This document shows positions 1 through 11,800 of a stretch of 64,000 bases of DNA, piece after piece (position 1 is the first letter of the stretch; the number at the start of each line of letters is the position of its first letter). The notes beneath the pieces are model-generated. The model saw only the letters and a list, made by a program, of their open reading frames with translations, did no database searches and was not told where the DNA came from. The translations under genes were made by a program, and so were the position numbers. The DNA is from Eutypella sp. D-1. Lineage: Eukaryota; Ascomycota; Sordariomycetes; Xylariales; Diatrypaceae. The stretch spans positions 992,001 through 1,056,000 of the forward strand of contig JAJTTP010000006.1 in NCBI GenBank assembly GCA_023313575.1. The letters run 5' to 3'.

Positions 1-419
1 CATATTTAGCTCATTCACTACGGTGAGTACTTCCAACGTACTTGCTTAAGTGCATATCGGAAATGGTTAGTTGGTTTATTCAGTTGGTCTTAATACTATT
101 CAGGAGCCTACCGAATTGAGACTGGACACAGGGTAAAAACATTAACGAGGCCAGTGGCAGAGTGGGTCATATTTCTAGGAGTATAGACAGATATACGCCT
201 GGTTCGTCGAAAGTGTAGAGGAATGAAATTGTATCATTTCTGTTATTTCTAAGGAGAAAGTTGTCTCTCTACCACCTCTACCAGGAAGCCGAACATTGGC
301 CAGTAAGTGCTGGCGGCCCGTTCACCTCCTTATAGTATCTCCTATATAAAGTGTTACAAGATATAAGGGCTCATATACCCTAAACATCATACCAGCTCGC
401 TTGATAAATCATTCGAGAT
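1..419. other. spacer downstream of STE24
   Basis: AT-rich sequence with short ORFs only. It presumably holds the STE24 3' UTR at its right edge. I see no gene or repeat here. Confidence 0.5.
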
Positions 420-1955
420 TTAAAGCTCTCGGCCAGTTGCCTTCTCAGCCGCACCGTCATTCTCCTCCTTCACCACCTTCCCGCTCGGGGTCCAGTCGAG
501 GGCCTTGAGCCGCTCCGACAGGATGGGGTGAGAGAAGTGGTAGCTCGCATACATCCAGTCAGCATCCATGGTACTAAGGTTCTGAATCTGGAGCTTGATG
601 AGCGAAGACGCGAGCTCAGCCTTGTACCCCTGCTCCTGCGCGAACCCGTCGGCCTGGAACTCGAAGCGGCGGCTCATAATATTCATCAGGAGCTTAATCA
701 CGGAATCCATGGGCGCGAGGATATCGGAGAAGAGGATGAAGCCGATAATAATAGGGTGCTCCTTCACGAAGCCGAAATCAGCATACAGCGAGGAGTTGTT
801 GATGAAAACCGAGAAGAGGGTGAAGATGTAGAGAACGTGAACCTATTGTGTGACTGTTAGCTTGAGTTCGAGATAGTATTCGGTAGTTTTCGGAGCCATA
901 CCTGTGAGATGCCGAACAGACTGGTAGTGTGACCCAGCTTCCAGTGGCCGAGCTCGTGCGCCAGAACAGCAACAACCTCTTCCGGTTCGCTCTTCTCAAT
1001 CAAGGTGTCGTAGATAACAATATGCTTCTTCCAGGGCAGACCAAAAAAGTAGGCATTGCTGTGAGCGCTGCGCTTGCTTCCATCAATGACAAACAGCTCG
1101 TGAAGGGGGAAGTTGAGCTTCTTAGCCAGGGCCTCGGTCTCAGTCTTAAGCTTGCCTTCCTGCAACGGAGATAGCTTGTTGAACAGCGGCAGGATGAAGA
1201 TAGGGTAGATAGTGATGGTGGAGACCTGGAGACCAGCGGCAAACAACCAGAGATAGTAAAAGAACTGGGTACCGGTCTTCTGAATGATGGCAAGGAAACC
1301 GGCGAGAATGGGCGGGACGAAGACACAGGCGAGCAGGTTAGACTTGATCATGTCCATGACGAATAGTTTGGGCGTCTGCTTGTTGAAACCGAACTTCTCT
1401 TCCAGAACAAATGTGTGGTACACGTTCATAGGCAACGAGAGGACCTGCTGGATGACGATGAAACCGAGGACGAATGCGATAGAGTGTGAGATCTCGCCGG
1501 TGAAGCGGGCGGGGGCAAAGCGGAGCAGCAGATCACCGGACCAGGACCAGAGCTTGGGGAGAATGTCGAAGTGGATGAAGGCGATATTCTGGATTTGACC
1601 CCAGAGACCTCTGACGAAACCGAATTTTGCCTTTGCGCGACCATATTCCTGACTCTTGTCGTAGACATCTTGGGAAACCTCTTGTTCAAGGACCTTAGGC
1701 GGTTTTGTTTTCTTCAGGACCTGGTACTGGCGAAAAGATAGGATTTCCTCGAAAGCATATTGGGCGACGGAGAAGCCGATAACAAGTTTCTTCCATGGGA
1801 AGAGTGGGCGGTCCAGCGACCGGGCCAAACGCTGTTCGCATCATTCGTGTCAGTGCTGGCGCATAGAATACACTTCTCTTTTTCTTTTCCCAGGCCCGAA
1901 CCTCTGTCGCAGCAAGGAATGGCACACGGATTGATCATACCTGTAAGAGATCCAT
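420..1955 (-). CDS. STE24: CAAX prenyl protease 1 (Ste24 family)
   Basis: Integral ER/nuclear-envelope zinc metalloprotease that removes the last three residues of prenylated CAAX proteins; in yeast it also cleaves the a-factor precursor. Exons on the minus strand are 1955-1941, 1831-902 and 842-420 (455 aa, usual length for the family). The five-residue first exon MDLLQ joins to RLARSLDRPLF, the conserved fungal N-terminus, so I chose it over internal starts. Several hydrophobic segments precede the zinc motif HELGH at about residues 297-301; the third ligand lies in EFQAD near residue 376. Both introns (109 and 59 nt) have GTATG donors. The next gene to the right is divergent, across 862 bp. 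ERG12 and the prenyltransferase alpha subunit, which act upstream of this step, lie 7-12 kb to the right. Confidence 0.93.
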
Positions 1956-2817
1956 CTCGTAGCGATGATACGAGATAATCCCAAAAGCGTGGTGATTTAC
2001 AAACAATTGTGATAAGTTGGTTAACTTGGACAATTGTTGTAACTTGGAGAGGCCAATTAAGAAGAAAACCAAATCCTGGGCACCCGACGCAACTCCAGGG
2101 CTGTCCCTATCAATAAGAAACCGTGTCCTAGCTTACTCAGTAACTACTAGGCAGGCAGTGTAGCACTTGCGCCAACAGCATCATCCTTTAAGGTTACGTC
2201 AGCCGCTAGCTCTAGCTGTTAGTTAAGTATCGAAGATCCCACCCCGCTCCCTTCCTGCCAGCCCACCTCCAGGGCTAGCTCTTACTATAAGCAGCGCCAG
2301 ACTTACCAGATTACAATAGACTTCAATACGGCGACTTTTTGCTGCAAGAAAAAAAAAATAGTAACAGCCGGCCACAGTCCACATTCGTATTCTCCTATAA
2401 TCTGTAGGATAGTCATTTCCCGGTTTCCTTTCTGTTAGGTACTTATTCACGGTATCCCTCCGTCGGAGCTCTCTTGCGTGTACAGGCCGAAGAGATGCGG
2501 ACACCACCGGTCAGAGATGCTTTTTCAGCTGTGCTTTATAAATACTTATATCTCCGCCGGGACCTTTTTTCCCTTCTCCCCTTTTTGCTTTCCAGGGTCG
2601 GGTAAGAAGTAGGGGCCGTGATGGGTATAAAGGTAGCGAAGGTTGGTTAGACGAGGTTTTGATATAGTATCGGCTAGACCTTCTACCAATGCGTACAATG
2701 TAACTGCAAATGTCCCGCGTACCGCTGCATTCTGTCCTCTTATTCACATGAAATTCTTTAAAATACTGAGCCTGTTCCCAACATTAAATATCTAGACCTT
2801 GAATTCAATGAAGGAAA
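1956..2817. other. divergent spacer STE24 / secreted protein
   Basis: 862 bp with an A-run near 2346-2354. It should hold both promoters. I see no further gene. Confidence 0.4.
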
Positions 2818-3656
2818 ATGCATCATCAAAATCTTGTCATCTTCGTCTTTACCGTCCTTCTTGCTGGTCAGGCCGTAGGCGGTAATTTCTTAGCCAACCA
2901 GTTATATAACAGAAAGCGTAAGCGATCACCTTAAAACGGCCATCACGATTCACGATCCGCGCGTTATTGGGTGCTAATGCTACCCGTATCTTAGTGAAGG
3001 TCGCTTGCGAAGGAAAGAATTTATGTACCAAGTGCACTGTGAAAAGCAGCCAGTTAGAGGGAGGGGAACGGACAGGTCGTAAGTTTCGCCGGCTACAAGG
3101 AGGGTGCTGGCGAGGGGTGGTCTTGGTGCCTAGCTAACCCGACGGTTCTTTAGGATGCGCAAATAATCCTCGGGCCCGAGAGAACCCCCAAAAGCGGTGG
3201 TGCCTCATCAACAACGAATTCGGAACCCTGCCCACGCGCATGGAATGTGAAGCTGGCGGTTGGATGGAGAGCGGAGATTATGAACAATACTGGACCTATG
3301 GGAGAATGGCAAATTTTCGAAAACAACAGATAAAGGATGCAGCGAAGCTCGAGCAACTGGAGCAGCCAAAGAAAGGTCAAAAAGCAAAAAACGTAGGTCT
3401 TGCTGATGAAAACTTGCTATATAGCTATACGCCCGAGACGAAAGCCAATGAGCCAAAAAGCCCTCAACCGGTAGACCAAGTTGTACCTCTCCGTGAACAG
3501 CTAATTAAGGAGAAGAAGAAATCTAAAAGCCAACAGGAACCTGAGAGTCAGCAGGAACCTATAGATCAGCAGGAGGCTACAGGTCTACTGGGATCAGGTC
3601 ATCAACAGGAATCTGATGGCCACGAAAACTATGGCGAGCCAGAGGCTAATGCGTAA
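2818..3656 (+). CDS. predicted secreted cysteine-rich protein, unknown function
   Basis: I do not recognise the family. Exons are 2818-2917, 2995-3078 and 3154-3656 (228 aa). Both introns (77 and 75 nt) have strong signals: GTAAGC and GTAAGT donors, GCTAAT and GCTAAC branch sites, TTAG acceptors; the frame stays open throughout. The first about 21 residues (MHHQNLVIFVFTVLLAGQAVG) form a signal-peptide-like hydrophobic start. A compact module follows with six cysteines (about residues 38, 44, 47, 63, 78, 93). From about residue 100 the protein is charged and low in complexity, with QQEP-type repeats near 155-185, so probably disordered. An even cysteine count after a signal peptide fits an extracellular disulfide-bonded protein or candidate effector; this is inference. 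Skipping exon 2 would also keep frame and leave three cysteines. Confidence 0.62.
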
Positions 3657-3898
3657 CCCATACCTGGCTTACAGTCAGGCCCCAAGTCGTGGTCGTAAGC
3701 AGCATCGACACTACAACTGGAATCCGAGGACTAATATCCGGGACCAGTGATGATTTGGACATAATACATAGTCTCAATACAGATATTATTATGAACAATT
3801 CGCAAGGCTTCTGGCAACCCTATAAGAGAGAACGATAGTAAATAGAACGGGCGATGCCTTGCTATCGATGCCTAAAAGGGGGCAACGGCCGTTTCCAA

Positions 3899-4448
3899 TT
3901 ATCGCATATTGGCCCTGACTCTCTCGAGAAGCTGCTCTCGGGTATCACTCTCTTGCGGGTGTAGATTGCGCTAGATCACGTACGGGGATGTTCAGCGGGA
4001 CTCATTTGCATGTGATTTTTGCCTTCTCCCTCTTCAAGCATGCGTTCGATTACAGGGTCATACGTACAGCTGCGAGCCATCTCCTCAGCTCCTCTTGTGT
4101 CCAGTCCTCGGGGTTGCCCGTGGGATCCGGCTCCCGGGGGAACAGCGCGCCGCCCCACAGTGACCATGCGACGGCTCCGGTGACGAGCGCCGAGAAGGCT
4201 GCATTAAAAGTGGGACACCCCGTCAGTAACATCTCTCGACATCGAATGAGGACGATACGCCCTCCTATGTAAGTGTGAGAACGATACCTAAGACGGCGTT
4301 CTGCGCGATGTACGTCAAATTAGCCAGTTTGCCAGAGATGGCGCTATACTTAGGTATGTAAAACAATAGGGGCGAGGGCCTGGGCTCGGGAGTTTACCCC
4401 GGACTGACCCACCTTGGAACGCATAGCTTTGTCTAAGGGTGTCGGCAT
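3899..4448 (-). CDS. small single-helix membrane protein with C-terminal helical module
   Basis: Four exons on the minus strand: 4448-4413, 4348-4288, 4198-4068 and 3970-3899, giving 99 aa. Introns of 64, 89 and 97 nt have GT donors (GTGGGT, GTATCG, GTACGT) and AG acceptors. The middle is hydrophobic (AVLAFSALVTGAVAWSLWGG), consistent with one membrane span. The C-terminus (WTQEELRRWLAARNLHPQ, then TREQLLERVRANMR) resembles a helix-extension-helix (SAP/Ish1-like) module. I chose the last acceptor because it restores RNLHPQESDTREQLLERV in frame. The specific family and role are unknown; mitochondrial or ER membrane location is a guess. Divergent from eL38 across 651 bp. Confidence 0.65.
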
Positions 4449-5099
4449 CGTTGGATTGTGAGGTTAGATACCTAGGTAGTTAATGGACGGCAAGGTAGCC
4501 AGTGACGACTTTAGGTAAACAATGTATGTTTCGGGCAGGAATATGTTATTTCGATTTTAGGAAACGAGAAATATATTAAGTATTCCTAGTTGAGGCGACT
4601 CTGTCAAGATGTTCCAGGCAAGTCATCGTTATAAACTTACTTGGTCCTGGGGGAGTTAAGCTGCAGCCTACGGGACCAGCGGGAGTACGTAGCTGCCCAG
4701 GTGCTTAACAACTTCCCCTGAGAACCCGATAGTGTCCAAATTGTCCAATGACAGAGCTAGCGCCACAGCACAAAGCCACTAGAGGGGTCTGGACACGTCA
4801 GCCACACGTCTTCACAAGCTAACATTTTATCTATTCCCAATCGGAATTAAATTTGACGCTAGAAATCTTGGCAATTGGGAAACACAACCCCCAAGCCAGC
4901 CAGTTAGCCCAGTGCGTGGGAAAAATTAGTCGCTAAGGAAATTTCGCCCACACAATTTCGCCGACGACATCGAAAAAATCCATTAATCTCCTTATCTCTA
5001 TCTTCCCTTACCCAATTTCAAGAGACCAAACCCACCACATCGCGATCGATCACCCAACACATCAGACTCCTCTCAGCCTCAGGAAAAAAAACCGCCAAA
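4449..5099. promoter_or_regulatory. divergent promoter region, small membrane protein / eL38
   Basis: 651 bp between two divergent genes. The last about 100 bp before the eL38 ATG are C/T-rich and then A-rich, as expected for a strongly expressed ribosomal protein gene. No discrete site is claimed. Confidence 0.4.
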
Positions 5100-5670
5100 A
5101 TGCCTCAGGAAATCGGAGATATCAAGAAGGTACGCACATGTCGAAAATTGGACGGACAAATTACCCCGTGAGGGAAGACGGGGGCGTAGGGGAGGAAATT
5201 CTTCCTGGACCCGTGGCTAACAAGATTGCGGTCTCTAGTTCATCGAGATCTGCCGGCGCAAGGACGCGAGCTGTACGTACTGAATTCCGCGAGGCGGACG
5301 ACGAACCTGTCACTTTTTGGGAAAGATTGGGATGTAATTTTCTTTTCTAACACGGAACTTTTTCGTCATACAGCCGCCCGGATCAAGAAGAACGCCAGGT
5401 CCTCGCAGACCAAGTTCAAGGTCCGATGCTCGAAGCACCTCTACACCCTCGTCCTGAAGGACTCCGACAAGGCCGAGAAGCTTAGGCAGAGCCTGCCGCC
5501 GAGTACGCTTTTCCCTCCTCCTATTCCCACTTCCATAAACAGCCGAGGGTCTTTGCACCCTGCAGTGCCAGATGAGCAGTCAATACTAACCGAGGTTCTT
5601 CGCACAACCAACAGCCCTTAAGATCGCGGAGGTTCCGAAGAAGAACAAGAAGGGCACGCACACGGCGTAA
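5100..5670 (+). CDS. RPL38: 60S ribosomal protein eL38
   Basis: Cytosolic large-subunit ribosomal protein. Exons are 5100-5129, 5239-5272, 5374-5502 and 5615-5670, giving 82 aa, close to the family length. The protein begins [20 protein letters not shown] and continues through [17 protein letters not shown] and [11 protein letters not shown], all strongly eL38-like. Introns of 109, 101 and 112 nt have GTACGC or GTACGT donors. A short first coding exon followed by an intron is common in fungal ribosomal protein genes. Confidence 0.96.
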
Positions 5671-8600
5671 GGGGTGTCGCGCGGTCGGTGGTACCATTGA
5701 CGAAGGCCGAACTTTGGTGGAAGGGAAATTCTCCTTTATTTTCGGGCCGGGGAATGGGTCGGAGTCAACTGCCGAGAGAGACAGAGAGGAAATGTTTGTC
5801 ACGATGTGACGGGATGCATTAGACGCCATGCGCGCGCGCGCGTGTGTATGTGTGTATGCCCTGCCCCCTGGGATTTTGGGCACGGGCTCTATTCTTCATC
5901 ATGAGATCGGCGTCAAAAGGATACCTTGGAACTCGGAGCTTGCGAGTCTGCTGCCAACACAGCATGGTCTCGTAGTGCACAGTTCAGACCAATACAAGAA
6001 AAAAAAGAACAAAAAAGAACCTCCCTAAGAAACCGCTGCCTCAAGCCTGCCTGATTATGGTGTAAACTCCCACCGCGATATCGACTTCTCGTCCCGTTGA
6101 TGTCACCCGAAACGAATTATCTACCTAGAGGTTGTGTAGACAATGTCCATTCGATGATATTCCTGTCCTCACGTTGATTCGGACATGGTCCCAGTAGAGA
6201 GAAAACCCAACTTGCCAAGTGAAGTTCAGTATCAAGCAGCGACATATGGTCTTGTATGACCAAATCCTGCCTGTCATCCATCCCACATCAGCTCCTATAT
6301 CGCACCTCACCTCATCATATAACGTTTCACTAGCAGTAGTATGCAGGATCTTTAGTCAGGAGTAGGGTAGGCCAACATTTGAGCCCGAGACTTCCCTAGC
6401 AAATACCTGCGTACGAAATTCGACCTAGATAGGATCATCCTGTATCCCGAGGGGGTATCATAGATAAGGGAGGCAAGAAGGGGGGAACATCGATGTAGAT
6501 ATCTTCTCTGAAACCCGGACCCGAGTTACCACCACGACTCAGCAACACGCGCCCACCTAATTCACCTCCCGGTCCGGCACCGCGCTCACAGGGCACTTAC
6601 CGAAGCATCGAATCATACAAGAGTTTCCGGCCCCGGCATGTAGCGGGTCGCCCAACGTACTTTGCAGATCACAAAACGGTAACGTGCCACGGTATTTGAC
6701 TCGAGGAGGATTGAAGAGGGGGAAAGAAGAGAAGAGGTTCTGAGAAAGGAGCTCGACAGATGGCCATGGATTGCCCACGCCGGGCCGCCCTTATCACGTC
6801 AGGCCAAGACCAAAGTGCATCGGCATGTGCTATATGATGTATGCAATGGTTTCGGTGACTACGCGACAAAATCGAACTCAGGTCCTTGCTCCCCTCACTT
6901 ACCAGATCAATTTTCCCCTCTGCCCCTCCCCTCCCCTCCTCGATCCGCCAAGAGAAAGCGCGTCACCGTATGTGTGCAACTTGCGTGTAGTGTATCTGCG
7001 GCGCCGGACATGCCGGCCAAAACCTGCAGAAGAAGCCCTCGCTGACGAGATGTCTTACGTGCTCTGTGTGACGACACGATGTGAATATAGGGAGGGTGGA
7101 AGGGGACGGGGGGGGCCGCTCAAGTGTCACTAATAACCAAGGTATGGCATGACATATAAGATGAATTGCGCTCGATGTAAACTTAAATCTGTTTGGGATG
7201 AGTAGGAAGCGTCCTTTATGCGCCTGAAAGCTGAACATTGTATTGCATACATGTCTACAAGTACATAGGATTTAAAAGTAAAAATAAACCACCAAATAAA
7301 TAAATAACTAAATAAATAAAAGGAGTGATATCGCATTTGTGGACTGGTCCGGACTGGTCCCTCCTCAGGATCCTGGATGTATGGGTGCATGACTGCTTAC
7401 AAGTTATCGAGCTGCAGCCAAATAATAGATAGCCAATCCGAGCCGGAGAGAGTCAGCCAGCCAGTCAGTCAGCCAACGAAGTCGATAAAAACGAAACGTG
7501 CTGCCCCAGCCCTGATCTTGTATATACACTATGCAGGCGTGTAATCGAAATTGACAGACTCTGGAAGATACCCAAGTTGATTTAAACTATGTCTTTCTCT
7601 TTCGTACTTTTTTCGACCTGTCAGTCACTGAAAAGTGCTATGCTCCTCCCCGTGGGCCGGAAGTACGTACGTAGTAGTAGTACCTAGATGCAGTACTCCC
7701 CGGTTCAAGAGAGAACCTTAGGAAGGAGAGAAAACAGACGGGACTAAACCAGAATAGAAGGGAGCCCGGCCCTATTCACGGGCACGGGGGATGGGGTTTC
7801 CAATTGGGCGACTGCGACTGGCTCTCCGGGCTCTCTGGCGCTCTTTGGCTCGGCCCCAACAGCCCTAGCTCTAGGGGACCTAGGTAGGGTAGGGTAGGGG
7901 ACCTCCTCAATAACCCCAGGGCTGTGTAATCGCGTGCGTTCCCATTGGGACGGTACCTACCGTTTTAGTAAGTCCTTTTTTTCGCTCGAAAAGGAGGGAC
8001 GGGTAGCCGTTGATTGGGTAGCCTCTCTCTCTCTCCCTACCATTTAAGAGGGGGGGCAGAACCGGCGCAGAAGGAAAACTAGACCAGGAAACCACCATGG
8101 AAAAAGAAGAAGATTGTGGGGAGCGATAGGTTGCTTGGTTGGTTGTTGGTTGGTAAGTTGCTAGCATGGAACCTTTAGAAGACTCCTTTGTACGAGCAGG
8201 TTATAATAGTGCGTACGTCTTATGTGATGATTTCCCCATGTCATGCATACGTTTAAGTAAGACCTATCCCATTCCTACGCTATCGAGTCAGGATCTTATG
8301 TACCTATCTAGGTAGGTGCATGGATAGTAATGGGATAGTACATAGTGTCTGAGTGTGTATAACAACACGTATGATGCTTGCTTTTTATATTTCCGCTATG
8401 TCTCTGCGTCCCCTTCTTGCTGTTTGCAAAACGTGTTTGTAGCAATACTCTCTGGCCAATCCAAGGTTGCTTTGTGCATAGGTTACACGATAATTACGAA
8501 GTATAACAAATATATAAAATCCAACCATCCCATCCCTGATCGAGGGTCGTCACTTACTGTAAGTACATAAGTACAACCTTACCTACTATCACTAGGCAGT

Positions 8601-9291
8601 CTAAACCTCTTTGGACCAAAATTGTTAATTAAGATTACCTAGCTCTTACCTGGGGGAAACCTGGAAGCTCCAGGGCTGACGCCCTTTGATCATATTAATT
8701 AACCTGTGAGAGCGACCCGTCGCTTAGGTATTACATAGAGAGACAACTGTTACGTACTTACTTGGTACCCGTAGACAGTACAAGTAGAAGAGGGAACGGC
8801 TCGGTGGTTACGCTTTCCGTCTTCCCCGTTCTCTAATTTCCAATTCTTCCCCTAAGGTTCTCCTTCCCCAGAGACACCCCGAAGTCCCCTATTTTTGTCG
8901 TCTCTACGCCAGCCATCCCGGGCTCCGTTCGCTTCGCTCCCAACGCCGTCCAGACCAGACCAGACCAGAACACTACAACTACACTCCAGCTTTAGAACGC
9001 GATTTCACTTTACGTGTGTTATAATAGTTATACCCTCTCTTTTCGCTTTCTCTTTCTCTTTCCCCCCTTTTATTATCTTTATCTCCCTTCCCAACCTCGC
9101 CCGAGGACCTCCCTCCCCACTGTTTTCTTGTCCCGATCGTCTTCCGCTTCGGCTTCTAACTCCACGGTGCGACGGGACACATCCTAATTCGGAATCCCGC
9201 GACGAAACCCCGGGTACACACAGCAGGGCAGTCGCAGCTCCGACTCGGCTTCCATATATATTTATTTTCCCCTCCTTTTTACAGAAATAGC
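5671..9291. other. 3.6-kb spacer between eL38 and ERG12
   Basis: No supported gene on either strand. Contents: an alternating purine-pyrimidine run near 5829-5856 (CGCGCG then TGTGTATG), an AAATAAATAAATAA-type tract near 7295-7320, GGTAGGGTAGGGTAGGGG near 7884-7902, TAGGTA/TACCTA motifs (for example 8294-8318), and a C/T-rich stretch from about 9020 to 9090 that probably belongs to the ERG12 5' UTR or promoter. Confidence 0.45.
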
Positions 9292-10871
9292 ATGGCTGCC
9301 TCTCCCACAACGCCCGACAGCCCAAGTTCCGGGCTGTCTAACGGCGTCGACGAGCTCCACCTGAATGGACACGCCAATGGGGACAACTCGAGGAGGACGA
9401 ACCGCAAGATGTCTAGTCCCATGATGCCTGCTTTTATGGTTTCCGCTCCGGGAAAGGTCATTGTCTGCGGCGAACATGCCGTCGTCTACGGCAAGGCAAG
9501 TTATAAGCTGTTCCCATATTTACCACATTTACCATATTCTCGGCGCGCGCGCGTACTGACCCTCTCCCTCTATATTTTGTTCTCCAGGCCGCCATCGCCG
9601 CTTCTATCTCTCTCCGCTCCTATCTCCTCGTCACGACCCTCTCCAAATCCAAGCGCACCGTAACACTACAATTCCCCGATATCGACTTCGAACATACGTG
9701 GAACATCGACGAGCTCCCCTGGGATACCTTCTCCCACCCGTCTAAAAAGAAGCATTACTACGACCTCGTCACATCCCTCGATCCCGACCTAATTCAGGCT
9801 ATCCAGCCCCATTTAGCAGTAGTCTCCGCCGACAGGCCGGACGCGGAGCGCAAAGTCCACCAGAATGCCGCCGCCTCGTTCCTATACCTTTTCCTATCGC
9901 TAGGGTCGAAGAAGTCGGCCGGCTGCCTATACACACTACGTTCGACAATACCTCTCGGTGCCGGGGTGGGGAGTAGTGCGTCGGTCTCGGTGTGTCTCGC
10001 CGCCGCCATGCTATTACAGATCCGTACACTTTCCGGGCCGCACCCGGACCAACCTGCAGAGGAGGCGAAAGTGCAGTTAGAAAGAATAAACAGGTGGGCG
10101 TTCGTGGGCGAGATGGCCATCCACGGCAACCCGTCCGGCGTGGACAACACAGTCGCGACACACGGCAAGGCGGTCGTCTACCAGCGGCTCGACTACCAGA
10201 AACCACCATCGGTAAAACCGTTATGGGATTTCCCCGAGCTGCCGCTGCTCCTGGTGGACAGCAAGGTGCCGAAGTCGACGGGGGCGCAAGTAAGCAAGGT
10301 GGCCAAGGTCAAGGACACGCACCCGAAGCTGGTGGGGAACATACTGAACGCGATCGACGACGTGACGAGGACGGCGGAGAGCACGATCGAGGAGGAGGAC
10401 TTCGACAGCGGCGAGTTCGAGAGCCTGCGGCGGGTCGGGGAGCTCATGAACATCAACCACGGCCTGCTGGTGTCGCTGGGGGTGTCGCACCCGCGGATCG
10501 AGCGGGTGCGGGAGCTGGTGGACCACGAGGATATCGGGTGGACGAAGCTGACGGGGGCGGGCGGCGGCGGGTGCACGATCTCGCTGGTGCGGCCGGACGT
10601 GGCGGCAGAGCGGCTCGCGCTCCTCGAGGCCGCGCTCGAGGGCGAGGGCTACCAGCACTTCCGGACGACGCTGGGCGGCGACGGCGTCGGCGTCCTCTGG
10701 CCCGCCGTGCTCAAGAACGGCCTCGGCGACGACGACAACGAGGGCGGCATGGAGATCGACCTCGACAACTTCCTCCGCGCCCCCGGCAACGACGGCGTCG
10801 AGAAGCTCGTCGGCGTCCAGGGCGGTGGCGGCGAGCGCGAGGGCTGGAAGTTCTGGCGCGTCGAGGGCTAA
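9292..10871 (+). CDS. ERG12: mevalonate kinase
   Basis: GHMP kinase that phosphorylates mevalonate with ATP, an early step to isopentenyl diphosphate, sterols and prenyl donors. Exons are 9292-9495 and 9588-10871 (495 aa). A serine-rich N-terminus of about 45 residues precedes VSAPGKVIVCGEHAVVYGK. Also present are the GHMP ATP loop PLGAGVGSSAS, the active-site segment HGNPSGVDN, and the C-terminal glycine-rich TKLTGAGGGGCTISL. The single 92-nt intron interrupts GEHAVVYGK/AAIAASIS and has a GC donor (AAG|GCAAGT...CCAG); no GT donor keeps both frame and conservation. The prenyltransferase alpha subunit follows 930 bp downstream on the same strand. Confidence 0.95.
9496..9587 (+). other. GC-AG intron of ERG12
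   Basis: The donor is GCAAGT directly after AAG; apart from the GT-to-GC change it matches the consensus donor perfectly, as minor GC-AG introns usually do. The acceptor is TCTCCAG. Removing it joins GEHAVVYGK to AAIAASIS as in other mevalonate kinases. Confidence 0.85.
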
Positions 10872-11800
10872 GAGGCCACTACTATTGTATAATGAATTAC
10901 ACATACCTACCTACCTACCTCCTTACCTCATTACCTACCTTCCTACAAACTACAAATCTACGATATATGGTCAGTCGCCCAGTCAGTCCGGTCATAGCTG
11001 AAGCCTTGCCTCTCTGTACAGAAGACAAAGAACAAAGGCGAGGGATGTATTTGCGCCCTCGGTCTCTTATTTAATTGGTGTTATAAAGGGATCTACATAT
11101 ATCTAACGAACGGGCCGGGAAACTTACTTTAGAGATCTTTTTTATTTTCACTATATACTTATTGATGTAGGTTTGATGAATGGAATTTCACGGGGGGGCA
11201 AGGCGGGCGCTTACAGGTTTTACTTGGGACTTGGTAGCTTAAGTAAAAAAATAATATATAATTTTTTTATAACAACTGTAGACATGATCTATAATGAATT
11301 CTTTTTTTGATGTGTGGATGGATATATGTACGAAGTATACCTACCCTGGGAACTATTCTCTGTAAGTATACAAGTGGATTATGAACCTTGGGACTGAACT
11401 CCGGGTATACTTATACCTACTTGGTATGTGCGGTGGAAAACTTGAAGTGAAGATCCTGAGGTTTATAGGATATTCCTAATACTTAGGTACCCAGGTGTCA
11501 AGACAACGCCTGGGCAAGCAAGATACCACTTCAAACAGGGACGACTGTAGTTTCTTTAAGGTTGTAAATGGATAGAAGATATACATCCCTTAGGTCCACG
11601 GGTAGCAGGAAGTAGCAACCCCACTACTTCGTTCGAAACCCCCCACCAACCCACCCGTTCAGACACCTTAGGTAACCTATGTATCAGCCCTACCTACTGC
11701 TATTAGCTCTAGAGCTCCTCCTGGTTACATACTTAGTTAGGTAGATTGCCTTCCATACAACTCCCATCCTCCCTCCCATCCATCCCAACTTTTGCTGAGG
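10872..11800. other. spacer ERG12 / prenyltransferase alpha
   Basis: 929 bp. ACCTACCTACCTACCT-type short repeats at about 10901-10945 lie just after the ERG12 stop. AT-rich sequence near 11240-11300 is compatible with the 3' UTR or terminator. No additional gene seen. Confidence 0.45.

Noticed and set aside
9992..11074. 360-codon ORF overlapping ERG12 in another frame, and a 227-codon antisense ORF at 10221-10904
   Set aside because: Arg/Gly/Pro- or Leu/Val-rich shadow translations of a GC-rich exon; the ERG12 frame carries all kinase motifs.
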